DNA of 50,077 bases from Bacteroidia bacterium (lineage in GTDB: Bacteria; Bacteroidota; Bacteroidia; AKYH767-A; OLB10), in NCBI GenBank assembly GCA_016788065.1, contig JAEUTI010000046.1, positions 1 through 50,077 of the forward strand, read 5' to 3'. Each line of letters starts with the position of its first letter. Position 1 is the stretch's first letter. Position numbers and translations under genes: made by a program. Positions 27,301 through 34,802 of the stretch are shown one piece after another. The notes below the pieces were generated by a model. It was given only the letters and a program-made list of their open reading frames with translations, was not told the origin of the DNA and did not search any database.

Positions 27301-27328
27301 ACTGCAGCTGCATTTCTGCAACTGCAGT
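27301..27328 (-). terminator. Hairpin followed by T-run (terminator-like)
   Basis: A 12-base-pair stem with one C-A mismatch and a four-base loop (arms ACTGCAG...CTGCAGT). On the minus strand it is followed by TTTTTAAATAG. It would terminate minus-strand transcription from the region of 27.4-27.6 kb, although no minus-strand gene is evident there. It may instead belong to a small RNA. Confidence 0.35.
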
Positions 27329-27447
27329 CAAATAAATGTTCCTACTCAAAAAAACGATTTGAAGAGGACGGAGATATCTTGGGGGATAAACTCCTATTTA
27401 TTAAAACACACGTCACAAATGAACGTCATTTATAAACAGGCGACAAG

Positions 27448-27539
27448 AGGGAAAACCCTGAATTTGTTACTACAGGGATTTCCCTATATTTTCAAGGGTT
27501 TTCCCCTATACTTTTTAGAACCAACCCTTGATTTTAGGG
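27448..27539 (+). repeat. Array of AGGG-N4-CCCT palindromes
   Basis: Three elements: AGGGAAAACCCT (27448-27459), AGGGATTTCCCT (27474-27485) and AGGGTTTTCCCC (27495-27506). A fourth, outward-facing pair is CCCT (27525-27528) / AGGG (27536-27539). The centres are 26 and 21-22 bases apart, about two helical turns. The first and third are also exact 11-base inverted repeats of each other. They lie upstream of the promoter at 27592-27622 and look like a multi-site operator or a structured leader. Confidence 0.5.
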
Positions 27540-27591
27540 GGTTTCAGAGATTTTGAAGTATTAATTCAATCGCTCGTAGAATTTTTTCTAA

Positions 27592-27622
27592 TGTGAAAAG
27601 AGTCAATTAAAAGGTAGTTTTG
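27592..27622 (+). promoter_or_regulatory. Promoter of the 27649 gene
   Basis: TGTG (27592-27595), 19-base spacer, TAGTTTTG (27615-27622, perfect TAnnTTTG). It predicts a start about 20 bases before the ATG. The palindrome array ends 53 bases upstream of the -33 element. Confidence 0.45.
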
Positions 27623-27648
27623 ACCCACAACCTAAAAATATAAAAATT

Positions 27649-27969
27649 ATGAGCACTCTGGATCCCAACCGTGATCATTCGATCACCCTAGAAAAAGCAA
27701 TTGAATTTACCTACCGCTATCGCCACAGCGATTCTTTTAAAGGTAAGAAGGGCGGGTTTTTTGGCAAAGCTGCCTTACAAGCTATCCTTGACCAGGAAGG
27801 CGCTGCCGGTATTCGTTATTATTATGGAATCGACGACGAAAACACTCCTGTGTTAGTATTGGTTGCAGCAACCGAAGAGAATGTTGATCTTTACAATGGC
27901 GAATTGGCTGAGATGGCATTACCCTGTCCTGCAATGTGTGATATGGATAGTCCCCTTTCGAACGATTAA
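27649..27969 (+). CDS. Small conserved Bacteroidota protein with C-terminal CPxxC motif
   Basis: 106 residues, soluble, no signal peptide. ITLEKAIEFTYRYRHSDSFK is followed by GFFGKAALQAILDQEGAAGI and RYYYGIDDENTPVLVLVAAT, then a C-terminal ALPCPAMCDMDSPL. I recall this layout (an alpha/beta core with G...I..YYG and a Cys tail) from unnamed Bacteroidota proteins only; the function is unknown. The CPxxC pair could bind a metal or act in redox. The gene has its own promoter and lies downstream of the palindrome array. The 7TM/kinase/regulator genes follow directly, with the sensor frame opening right after this stop, which suggests a shared locus. Whether the sensor reads through from this transcript depends on the hairpin at 28055-28083. 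Confidence 0.72.
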   Translation: MSTLDPNRDHSITLEKAIEFTYRYRHSDSFKGKKGGFFGKAALQAILDQEGAAGIRYYYGIDDENTPVLVLVAATEENVDLYNGELAEMALPCPAMCDMDSPLSND

Positions 27970-27984
27970 AAACAACTACTAACT

Positions 27985-28623
27985 CTGAAAACAATAGGAT
28001 ATATTTCAGCAGCAATAAGTATTTTACCTGCTCTATTTGGAATTATTAAAATAAAATCAGCCGGAACAAATCTCCGGCTGATTATTTTTTATTTTATAGT
28101 GTGCGTGGTAGTTGAGGCCATTTCTCTATTTATGAATTTCAATTCCATAAATAATAATTTGCTTGGCGACATTTTTTACTTGATAGAAGGTCTGTTATTA
28201 ATATCATATTTCTATTTGGCATTCAAAGAAAAGGATTTTTTTTACCCCGCAATTATTCTTGCAATTGCATATATTGGATATGGATTATATACCACTCTAT
28301 TTGACCCGGGACCCATGGCATATAATTCTAATTTCCGTACTGGTGAATCCTTGGTCGTTCAGGCAATGTCAGCCTATGCATTGATCAGATATAGCAAAAT
28401 GGAAAACATTAATCTGGTGAAAGACACCGGATTTTGGATTGCAGCCGGATTATTTATATACTTCTCCGTTAACGTTGCCATATTTTTCACGGCAACATTT
28501 CTCATAGACGAATCAACCTATGTCATGCGTAAAACCTGGATCATTCATTCTGTAGTAAATATTTTAGTCAATTTAATATTTACCTTTGGGTTAACATGTA
28601 TCCCATCAAAACAGCCCAGATAA
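27985..28623 (+). CDS. Seven-helix membrane sensor-like protein without an ATG start
   Basis: The frame is open from the stop of the previous gene. Seven hydrophobic segments are visible, starting TIGYISAAISILPALFGII, KIKSAGTN loop, LRLIIFYFIVCVVVEAISLF. This first pair followed by NNLLGDIFYLIEGLLLISYF resembles a family of unnamed Bacteroidota membrane proteins, so the first helix is likely real. Only CTG (27985), ATA or ATT could start it; a GTG at 28099 or ATG at 28132 would cut away the first helix and half the second. About 212 residues from the CTG. The stop overlaps the kinase ATG by one base (TAATG). The following kinase has only one membrane helix and no input domain, so this protein probably supplies sensing. 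The start is uncertain. Confidence 0.62.
   Translation: MKTIGYISAAISILPALFGIIKIKSAGTNLRLIIFYFIVCVVVEAISLFMNFNSINNNLLGDIFYLIEGLLLISYFYLAFKEKDFFYPAIILAIAYIGYGLYTTLFDPGPMAYNSNFRTGESLVVQAMSAYALIRYSKMENINLVKDTGFWIAAGLFIYFSVNVAIFFTATFLIDESTYVMRKTWIIHSVVNILVNLIFTFGLTCIPSKQPR
28055..28083 (+). terminator. Terminator-like hairpin inside the sensor gene
   Basis: A perfect 10-base-pair stem (AATCAGCCGG / CCGGCTGATT) with a 9-base loop, followed by ATTTTTTATTTT. It has the form of a Rho-independent terminator and lies 86 bases after the 27649 gene's stop, but within the open frame of the membrane protein. It may end the small-protein transcript, with partial read-through into the sensor genes. Confidence 0.65.
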
Positions 28624-29387
28624 TGGGTTCACAGGAAATTGTTCCATTGGTAGTAGTGATCTCCATTTCGGTTTTTATAATGGCCGTTTTGGTGATTATT
28701 ATAATTTATAATGTTTATCGCCAAAGGGTTAAATCTCAGAAAGTTTTGCTTGATGCCGTTTACAATGCACAGGAAAATGAGCGTACCCGAATTGCTGAAG
28801 ATTTGCACGATGATATTGGAGCGCGGCTTTCTGCTTTAAAGCTAAGAATTGATGCCATAAGGGAAGATAGTAAGGATCCCGGATCAGTCACCCTGGCTGA
28901 AGAAAGCATTACCGTTCTGGATGGGGTTGTAGGTGATTTACGAAATATTATTCGCAATCAGGCTTCAAAGTATCTTATCAATAATGGTTTTATATATGAA
29001 CTCGATCGCTTTCAAAAACAGCTTTCAGTCCGCAATAAAACAGAACTTATTATTTCCGTTTCTCCAAATCCAACCGGTCTTGATTCGCCTTTTGGTGTGA
29101 ATGTATTTCGTATTCTTCAGGAGCTGGTAAATAACTCTATTAAACATGCTTCTTGTTCTGTTATCAATATAACCGTAAATCAGGTTCCCGGGGAATTAAC
29201 GCTGAACTATAATGATGACGGAATTGGATTTGATATTACTAATGAAACTAAAAAAGGCATGGGACTGGCCAATATCGATGCCCGTGTGCGTTTGTATGAA
29301 GGCCAATATACACTAGTCACTTCACCAGGAAAGGGGACATCATATAATATTGTGTTTAAAAATCAATCCATTAAACCAACAGATTAA
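28623..29387 (+). CDS. HisKA_3 sensor histidine kinase lacking an input domain
   Basis: 254 residues from the ATG that overlaps the upstream stop (TAATG); an ATG nine codons earlier lies inside the previous gene. One transmembrane helix (about 7-33) is followed by a short coiled coil (RQRVKSQKVLLDAVYNAQEN), the HisKA_3 domain with AEDLHDDIGARLSALKLRID (phospho-acceptor H62) and a HATPase domain (QELVNNSIKHA, NDDGIGFD, GMGLANIDARVRLYEGQ). The kinase core is complete. It has no extracytoplasmic or PAS domain, so it likely takes its signal from the seven-helix protein encoded just upstream and passes phosphate to the regulator encoded 2 bases downstream. Confidence 0.9.
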   Translation: MGSQEIVPLVVVISISVFIMAVLVIIIIYNVYRQRVKSQKVLLDAVYNAQENERTRIAEDLHDDIGARLSALKLRIDAIREDSKDPGSVTLAEESITVLDGVVGDLRNIIRNQASKYLINNGFIYELDRFQKQLSVRNKTELIISVSPNPTGLDSPFGVNVFRILQELVNNSIKHASCSVINITVNQVPGELTLNYNDDGIGFDITNETKKGMGLANIDARVRLYEGQYTLVTSPGKGTSYNIVFKNQSIKPTD

Positions 29388-29389
29388 TC

Positions 29390-30055
29390 ATGGAACCTAT
29401 TGAGATAATTTTAGCCGACGATCATGAAATTTTTCGAAAAGGACTTGAAGTAACGATTTCGAGAATTCCTTATATTAAAGCTGTTATTCATGCTGCATCC
29501 GGGAAAGAGGCGGTTGCTAAGCTCGAAGCAAACCCGCAGGTGAAAATTATTGTCATGGATATCAGAATGCCCGAGATGGATGGTATTGAAGCAACTGCAC
29601 ACATTCGCAAAACCAATCTGGAAGTTAAAATTCTGGGGCTTTCCATGATGGATGACAGAGCAAATATTGTAAATATGTTTAAAGCGGGAGCGAACGGCTA
29701 CCTCTTAAAAAACACCAATAAACTTGAGCTGCTGGAAGCATTTCAAAGTATGCTGGCAGGAAAAAATTATTATGCAAAAGAAGTTGCTGAAGTATTCCTA
29801 TTGAAAGAATTTTCAAATTCAACTACAATTAAGAAAAAGAACATCACCAATGAAATAACAACTCGTGAAGAAGATATACTCCGCCTGATTTGTCAGCAAT
29901 ACTCAACCCGGGAAATTTCGGAAATTCTTTGTTTGTCAGAAAAAACTATTGAAGGACATCGAAAAAAATTACTCGACAAAACACATTCCCGGAATATTGC
30001 AGGTTTAGTTTGGTATGCCCTGGAAAATGGAATTATAAAAGAGGCTAAAGGCTGA
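29390..30055 (+). CDS. NarL/FixJ-type response regulator
   Basis: 221 residues. Receiver domain 1-125 with the acidic pair D10/D11 (ILADDHEIFRKGLE), phospho-acceptor D57 in IIVMDIRMPEMDG, and LLKNTNK as the conserved Lys. LuxR-type HTH at about 158-212: TTREEDILRLICQQYSTREI and EKTIEGHRKKLLDKTHSRNI. It is the partner of the kinase two bases upstream (28623-29387), completing a sensor-kinase-regulator operon. A natural hypothesis is that it binds the AGGG-N4-CCCT palindromes at 27448-27539 in front of the small-protein gene, but this is not shown. No terminator hairpin is visible after the stop. Confidence 0.92.
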   Translation: MEPIEIILADDHEIFRKGLEVTISRIPYIKAVIHAASGKEAVAKLEANPQVKIIVMDIRMPEMDGIEATAHIRKTNLEVKILGLSMMDDRANIVNMFKAGANGYLLKNTNKLELLEAFQSMLAGKNYYAKEVAEVFLLKEFSNSTTIKKKNITNEITTREEDILRLICQQYSTREISEILCLSEKTIEGHRKKLLDKTHSRNIAGLVWYALENGIIKEAKG

Positions 30056-30201
30056 TTGTGCCAGTATTTAATTTTTTATTGTAAATCTTCCGCAGATGAT
30101 AGTTTTTCATTCTCCAAAAGTTTTTATTGAAAATTATTCAACAAGAATTGAATAGTGAATAATGGCATTGTAGTCAATCACACCATTTTAATCACAACAG
30201 G

Positions 30202-31731
30202 CTACCATAAATGCATGGTCTGGGAGTGACGGATGATACCTATTTTTAGTTTTCTTACATAATCCTCCGACAGCCATCGAACATAACTTTCTGAAGTTTT
30301 ACTCAGGCAGCGGCAAAAAATTCTGACACGAAATTCAATTTCTTCCTTAAGCAGATCGGCCAGATGCATAGCTTCGGTCAGATTATTGCTATTCTCAATA
30401 CACATCTTCAGATGTTGTCTGATCGAAATTTCAATAACTTCTTTCGGACGTTCACCGGTTGCCATTACATCTTTGTGAACATCGGAAATATTCATATCAA
30501 TGACTGCCGATTTACTGAACTTTGCCCGCAATTCATCAGGCATCACATACTTGAAGTTATACTCTATCTCTTCATCACTTCTCAGATCTGCCAGATACAA
30601 TTCAGGAGTTTTAAAGATACTGACCCAGTCAACATCTGCATCCCATAAACCAAAACGGTATAAATTATTTCCCAGATCAATTACCATGAACTCCTTTTTA
30701 TTTGGAAGCACACGTGACCCGCGACCAATCATCTGAAAATAAAGGGTCAGTGATTTGGTAGCTCTGTTCAGTATAATACATTCAACAGTTGGTTCGTCAA
30801 ATCCGGTTGTTAGAATACTGACAGATGTTAAAATGGCATCCGGTTTATCACGAAACCATTGTAAAATTTCTTTTCGTTCGCGTGCACTGTGAGTGTGATC
30901 CAAATGTCGGATATCGTAACCGGCATCCTGAAAAGAAGCATACACATACTGTGAGGTTGCAATACCATTATTAAATATCAAAGTCTTCTTACCAATACAC
31001 TTTTCTTTATAAGCGCCAAGCAACTTATCCTGCATTGCATGATTATTATAAAGCCGCTCGGAAGAACTTACCGTATAATCTCCATTCCTTCCTACCTTAA
31101 GGGAAGTAAGTCCAACCTGATAATGATAAGTAGTTGCCTTAGCCAGAAATCCCATTTTTATCAGCGACGAAATAGATTCCCCTACAATGAGTTCATCGTA
31201 GGTATCTTTCATTCTGATTTTTATATTGGAACTAAGTGGTGTTGCAGTTACACCCAGTACTACCCCTTTTTCGTAAAACTTGAACAACTTGCCAAATGAG
31301 TTATAGTGCGCCTCATCAACGATCATCAAGCCGATATTGTCCAGATCAAGAATTTCGTCACGAAGCCGGTTGTTAAGAGTCTCCACCATCGCAACAAAAC
31401 ACATGTTCGGATTGGGTACAGGCAAAGTTTTAACATCACTGTTAATTACCATGTTTACTACCCCGAACTCATTCAACATCTGATGCGTTTGTGAACAAAG
31501 TTCAACCCGGTGTGTTAAAATCAGCACTTTTTTACCGGTATTCTGAATGTATTTTTTGGTGATTTCAGAAAATATAACCGTCTTACCTCCACCCGTAGGT
31601 AACTGATAAAGTAAATTGTAACGGGCAGGGTGATCTTCCAGGCGCTTGAAAATATCATTAATAGCACCTGTCTGATAACTGTATAATTGTTTCCCTGCTT
31701 TCGATGAAGCAGGCTGAAGGGTATCAGACAT
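30202..31731 (-). CDS. DEAD/DEAH-box superfamily 2 helicase (RadD-like)
   Basis: 509 residues. RecA-like domain 1: Q-motif area LYSYQTGAI, Walker A LPTGGGKTVIFSEI (GGGKT 47-51), DEAH box VDEAHYNSFG (139-142), VTATP (160-164). Domain 2: KTLIFNNGI, ILTTGFDEPTVECIILNRAT and motif VI QMIGRGSRVLP. The architecture and size are nearest to bacterial RadD/YejH-type helicases, which act in recombination-dependent repair, but the C-terminal 100 residues carry no zinc finger that I can see. There is no nuclease, methylase or other defence gene beside it, so a housekeeping repair role is likelier than restriction. It has its own promoter. Confidence 0.82.
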   Translation of the reverse strand: MSDTLQPASSKAGKQLYSYQTGAINDIFKRLEDHPARYNLLYQLPTGGGKTVIFSEITKKYIQNTGKKVLILTHRVELCSQTHQMLNEFGVVNMVINSDVKTLPVPNPNMCFVAMVETLNNRLRDEILDLDNIGLMIVDEAHYNSFGKLFKFYEKGVVLGVTATPLSSNIKIRMKDTYDELIVGESISSLIKMGFLAKATTYHYQVGLTSLKVGRNGDYTVSSSERLYNNHAMQDKLLGAYKEKCIGKKTLIFNNGIATSQYVYASFQDAGYDIRHLDHTHSARERKEILQWFRDKPDAILTSVSILTTGFDEPTVECIILNRATKSLTLYFQMIGRGSRVLPNKKEFMVIDLGNNLYRFGLWDADVDWVSIFKTPELYLADLRSDEEIEYNFKYVMPDELRAKFSKSAVIDMNISDVHKDVMATGERPKEVIEISIRQHLKMCIENSNNLTEAMHLADLLKEEIEFRVRIFCRCLSKTSESYVRWLSEDYVRKLKIGIIRHSQTMHLW

Positions 31732-31797
31732 TGGTAAAGGCAGATTAATTGCTGAAAATAATTACTTATGCTATAGCCGTTAGTCAAAAGGCTGCTG

Positions 31798-31828
31798 CAA
31801 AGTTACCAATTATATGCAATAATTCACA
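31798..31828 (-). promoter_or_regulatory. Promoter of the helicase gene
   Basis: On the minus strand TAACTTTG (31798-31805) is a perfect -7 box with TGTG (31825-31828) 19 bases upstream. It predicts a leader of about 60 bases. Confidence 0.45.
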
Positions 31829-31930
31829 GGGGGCCGACTTTCTCATTTAATGAAGTTTTTTACTTTTACACATCAATATCAATTACCTCAATTAATTTAA
31901 GTTAATAATCTGATAATTAGGAGATGTAAA

Positions 31931-32209
31931 ATGCTTAAAACCTGTGCCAACGGCCATACTTTTCAAAAATCAAGTGATTGCCCTGTTTGTCCTGTATGCG
32001 ATTCCATTAACAACCCAAAAGAAGGCGTTTTTGCTTCCATCGGCGCTCCGGCCCGCAGAGCACTGATGGCTCAAGGGATTTATGGCATCAGGGATCTAAC
32101 CAAATGGTCCAAAAAAGAACTCCTAAAATTGCATGGCGTGGGACCAAATGCTGCAAATAAGATTGAAAAAATAGTCGCTGCAGCCGGCCATAAATTGCGA
32201 TCTGAATAA
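31931..32209 (+). CDS. Small zinc-ribbon plus HhH (RNA polymerase alpha-CTD-like) protein
   Basis: 92 residues. Residues 1-25 contain C5, H9, C17, C20 and C23 (TCANGHTFQKSSDCPVCPVC), a likely zinc-binding knuckle. Residues about 35-90 form a helix-hairpin-helix unit: SIGAPARRALMAQGIYGIRD and LLKLHGVGPNAANKIEKIVA, as in the C-terminal domain of the RNA polymerase alpha subunit and related DNA-binding modules. It may bind DNA or act as a small transcription- or repair-associated protein; the function is not established. An AGGAG-like site 9 bases before the ATG is unusually good for this phylum. Confidence 0.7.
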   Translation: MLKTCANGHTFQKSSDCPVCPVCDSINNPKEGVFASIGAPARRALMAQGIYGIRDLTKWSKKELLKLHGVGPNAANKIEKIVAAAGHKLRSE

Positions 32210-32220
32210 ATTTTCTTTTC

Positions 32221-32234
32221 TAAGTTGCAACTTA
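32221..32234. repeat. Perfect 14-base palindrome
   Basis: TAAGTTGCAACTTA, 12 bases after the stop of the small HhH gene and 126 bases before the next gene start. It could be an operator; no loop or T-run suggests a terminator. Confidence 0.35.
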
Positions 32235-32287
32235 TCGTCCGAAACTGTATCTGTCTCCAGAAGCAGGCTGTTTAGTTGTAATTATCA

Positions 32288-32318
32288 TTTGTATATCAAA
32301 GGTATTTGCCTATATTTG
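32288..32318 (+). promoter_or_regulatory. Consensus promoter of the 32360 gene
   Basis: TTTG (32288-32291), 19-base spacer, TATATTTG (32311-32318): an exact match to both boxes of the Bacteroidota housekeeping promoter. It predicts a leader of about 35 bases and confirms the ATG at 32360. Confidence 0.65.
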
Positions 32319-32359
32319 ATATAAATTCTGTATTTATTGATCGCATAAATCCCTACCCT

Positions 32360-33712
32360 ATGAAAATTTTAACCTCTACCCTGATATTTATTCTAAGCAC
32401 ATTTGATGTAAATGCACAAAAAGAAGACTACATCTGGTATTTTGGAAATCAGGCAGGTATAGATTTCAATGGTAGTACACCGGTTACGCTAACAAACAGT
32501 ATTATGAATGCCGGCGAAGGATGTGCATCTATAAGCGATAATGCCGGCAATATTCTTTTCTATACAGACGGAATAACCGTTTATGACCGTTCACATTCGA
32601 TTATGAGTAACGGAACAAGTCTTACCGGAAATTCATCTTCCAGCCAATCGGCTATAATTGTAAAGAAACCAGGTTCATCAAACATATACTATATTTTTTC
32701 ACTGGATGTGATCTATGCATATTCCGAAGTGGACATGTCCCTGAATGGTGGATTTGGTGCAATCACTTCCAACAAAAATATAATCATCAATGGTAATGCG
32801 CAATCCGAAAAGCAATCTGCTACTTTCCACTCTAATGGAACCGATATCTGGGTGGTAATGTTTGATACCAATACTTTTTATGCTTATTTGGTAAGCAACA
32901 CCGGTGTCAACCTTACGCCTGTAACAACAAGCATAGGACAGTTACACCAGTATGATCTTGGTCAGATGTGTTTTTCCAAATCTGGAAATAAAATTGCCTT
33001 AGGCAGTTATGAAACATCAAGCCTTCCAAATATATCTATTTATGATTTTAACAAAAACACCGGAATTGTTACGAATGATATACATTTCACTAATGGGGCA
33101 TCTCAATGTTATGGTGTATCCTTTTCTCCGGATGAAACAAAACTTTATGCTGCGGTAAATCCCAGCATTTATACCATCTACCAATATGATATAACCTCAA
33201 ACAATGCAGCAACCATTGAAGCCTCTGAATTATTAATCGGTGGTCCGGGTTTATTTGAAATAGGAACGATGCAATTAGGTCCCGATGGAAAAATTTATTG
33301 CACTCAATACAATTCTAACTTTTTGGGAATAATTACGAATCCCGATTCTGCCGGGTTGGCTTCCGGCTTTACCTCATCAGGTATCAATTTATTAACCGGA
33401 ACATGTAATCTTGGTCTGCCTAACCTGATTGCAGGAAGGCAATATGAATCTACAGGAATTAATGAAACAAACTCTCCATTACAAATAAGCTGGTATCCTA
33501 ATCCGGTAATTGATTTCATTGAAGTCAGCATTCCTGAAATTCCAAAAAATACCACAATGCAGATTTGTGATTTAACAGGCAGAAAAGTATATGATCAGGA
33601 AATACAAGATCAATCCAGTAAAATTTCTTTGCATTCACTTTCATCGGGAATGTATATTATGCAAATAAATACTCCAACTAATAACTATAGTTTTAAGTTG
33701 TTGAAACAGTAG
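32360..33712 (+). CDS. WD40-like propeller protein with T9SS sorting domain
   Basis: 450 residues from the ATG MKILTSTLIFILSTFDVNAQ (signal peptide). A TTG 18 codons upstream lies between the promoter boxes and cannot be used. It starts with DYIWYFGNQAGIDFNGSTPV, the entry found in many Bacteroidota surface propellers. Blades with SFSPDETKLYAAVNPSIYTI and QLGPDGKIYCTQYNSNFLGI follow. The last 75 residues are a type A sorting domain (ISWYPNPVIDFIEV, ICDLTGRKVYDQEI, LSSGMYIMQI). It is probably displayed on the cell surface; no enzyme site is evident. Confidence 0.87.
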   Translation: MKILTSTLIFILSTFDVNAQKEDYIWYFGNQAGIDFNGSTPVTLTNSIMNAGEGCASISDNAGNILFYTDGITVYDRSHSIMSNGTSLTGNSSSSQSAIIVKKPGSSNIYYIFSLDVIYAYSEVDMSLNGGFGAITSNKNIIINGNAQSEKQSATFHSNGTDIWVVMFDTNTFYAYLVSNTGVNLTPVTTSIGQLHQYDLGQMCFSKSGNKIALGSYETSSLPNISIYDFNKNTGIVTNDIHFTNGASQCYGVSFSPDETKLYAAVNPSIYTIYQYDITSNNAATIEASELLIGGPGLFEIGTMQLGPDGKIYCTQYNSNFLGIITNPDSAGLASGFTSSGINLLTGTCNLGLPNLIAGRQYESTGINETNSPLQISWYPNPVIDFIEVSIPEIPKNTTMQICDLTGRKVYDQEIQDQSSKISLHSLSSGMYIMQINTPTNNYSFKLLKQ

Positions 33713-33850
33713 TTTGATTCAGCTTTTGAATTAATTATTTAATTCCGGTAGCAGGCAAATAATTTCAACTTTATGTTTATGGAATTTCACTGAAATTGCT
33801 TCTGTAAAGTGCCTCTGGGCTCAAAAAAACCATTTACAAAAAACAACTTC

Positions 33851-34492
33851 ATGGTAATGTGCTTCCTAAAACGATTCAAAGTTATTCCATTGATTGTATT
33901 ATTTACGTTGATGTACAATTCTGCTTTTACTCAAACAGATAAGAATACATCATCTGGTACAAAAACATTCAAAAATGTTAAATACATATTTTGCTATCCT
34001 TCTGGATATGGTCTAGAATTTAATACTTTACAATACAAATCGGTAGTTCTTTCTGAAGATCCGGGGCAGGGGTACACCTGTAAATTTCCAAATCCAAGAG
34101 GAGTTATGGAATCTCTTATCAAAATTCCTCACCCGGAAAATAAACAACAAGCCGATTCGCTTTCACTTTCGCTATTCACCTTCAAAGCGAAAACCGAAAT
34201 TAAATATTACGAATTTCTTGGTCAAACTATTCCGGTTTATAAAGTTGTTACATACAACTGTTATGATCCCTTATGTGGTAACAAACACGGCCACACAAGG
34301 CATGAAACGGGATACTTTTATTTCAACAAAGGATTGGGGATTTTACTGAAAGTGATTGACGACAATCAGATGGAAATTCTACAAAGTATGGATGGTTCCC
34401 CGAACCCAAAAAGCCTCATTGCCAAAATAATGCAGGATGAAAAAATAGATTTTAAAATAATTGACAGTTATGTTAATTGGAGGATAAAGTGA
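33851..34492 (+). CDS. Secreted protein of unknown function
   Basis: 213 residues from the ATG MVMCFLKRFK; a GTG 14 codons upstream spoils the signal peptide. Signal peptide to about residue 28 (LIVLFTLMYNSAFTQ). The mature part is a mixed alpha/beta domain with YIFCYPSGYGLEFNTLQYKS, TYNCYDPLCGNKHGHTRHET and GYFYFNKGLGILLKVIDDNQ. Cysteines and a GNKHGH segment could bind metal. I recognise no family. It is separated from its neighbours by 138 and 310 bases and so is probably monocistronic. Confidence 0.6.
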   Translation: MVMCFLKRFKVIPLIVLFTLMYNSAFTQTDKNTSSGTKTFKNVKYIFCYPSGYGLEFNTLQYKSVVLSEDPGQGYTCKFPNPRGVMESLIKIPHPENKQQADSLSLSLFTFKAKTEIKYYEFLGQTIPVYKVVTYNCYDPLCGNKHGHTRHETGYFYFNKGLGILLKVIDDNQMEILQSMDGSPNPKSLIAKIMQDEKIDFKIIDSYVNWRIK

Positions 34493-34802
34493 TTCCAAAC
34501 ATTTCATTTTTCAAAAAATCCTTAATTCCTGCATTAAAAACATTTAATAAGGAAATTTTTTGTCATCGGAGATTTTAAAAACATACCATAATCCAAGGAC
34601 TATTGTAATTATCTTGAAGAAAAGAATATATCCAGCATACTACTTTTTGGTAGATTCTTTTCCCAAAGTGTGCATATTATCCCCACGAAAATCGGTACTA
34701 TTTTATGAAAAGTAGCTGATAATCAAATAGATAATAGCATTATATGCTGTGGTACAATTCTTCTATTAGTTAATGGAACTTAAACTTCTAAACTAATTAA
34801 TT
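34493..34802. other. 310-base AT-rich intergenic region
   Basis: No gene. A weak stem TCCTTA (34519-34524) / TAAGGA (34548-34553) followed by AATTTTTT may end the upstream transcript. Near the right end TGGTAC (34750-34755) with TTCTA beginning 5 bases later is a poor sigma-54-like element in front of the beta-barrel gene. Confidence 0.35.

Larger units (their letters stand above)
26737..27648. other. Gene-poor 0.9-kb region with hairpin and palindrome array
   Basis: 912 bases without a well-supported gene. It contains the tdk promoter, two weak minus-strand small frames (26851-27078, 27128-27283), a 28-base hairpin (27301-27328), four AGGG/CCCT elements (27448-27539) and a promoter (27592-27622) for the next gene. 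The plus-strand frame at 27359-27556 runs through the palindromes and looks random. Confidence 0.6.

Noticed and set aside
27359..27556. 65-codon plus-strand frame in the gene-poor region
   Set aside because: Its second half is just the translated AGGG/CCCT palindromes; no ribosome site or family.
30202..31731. Helicase considered as part of a restriction or phage-defence system
   Set aside because: No nuclease, methyltransferase or other defence gene is adjacent, and its motifs fit a stand-alone repair-type helicase.
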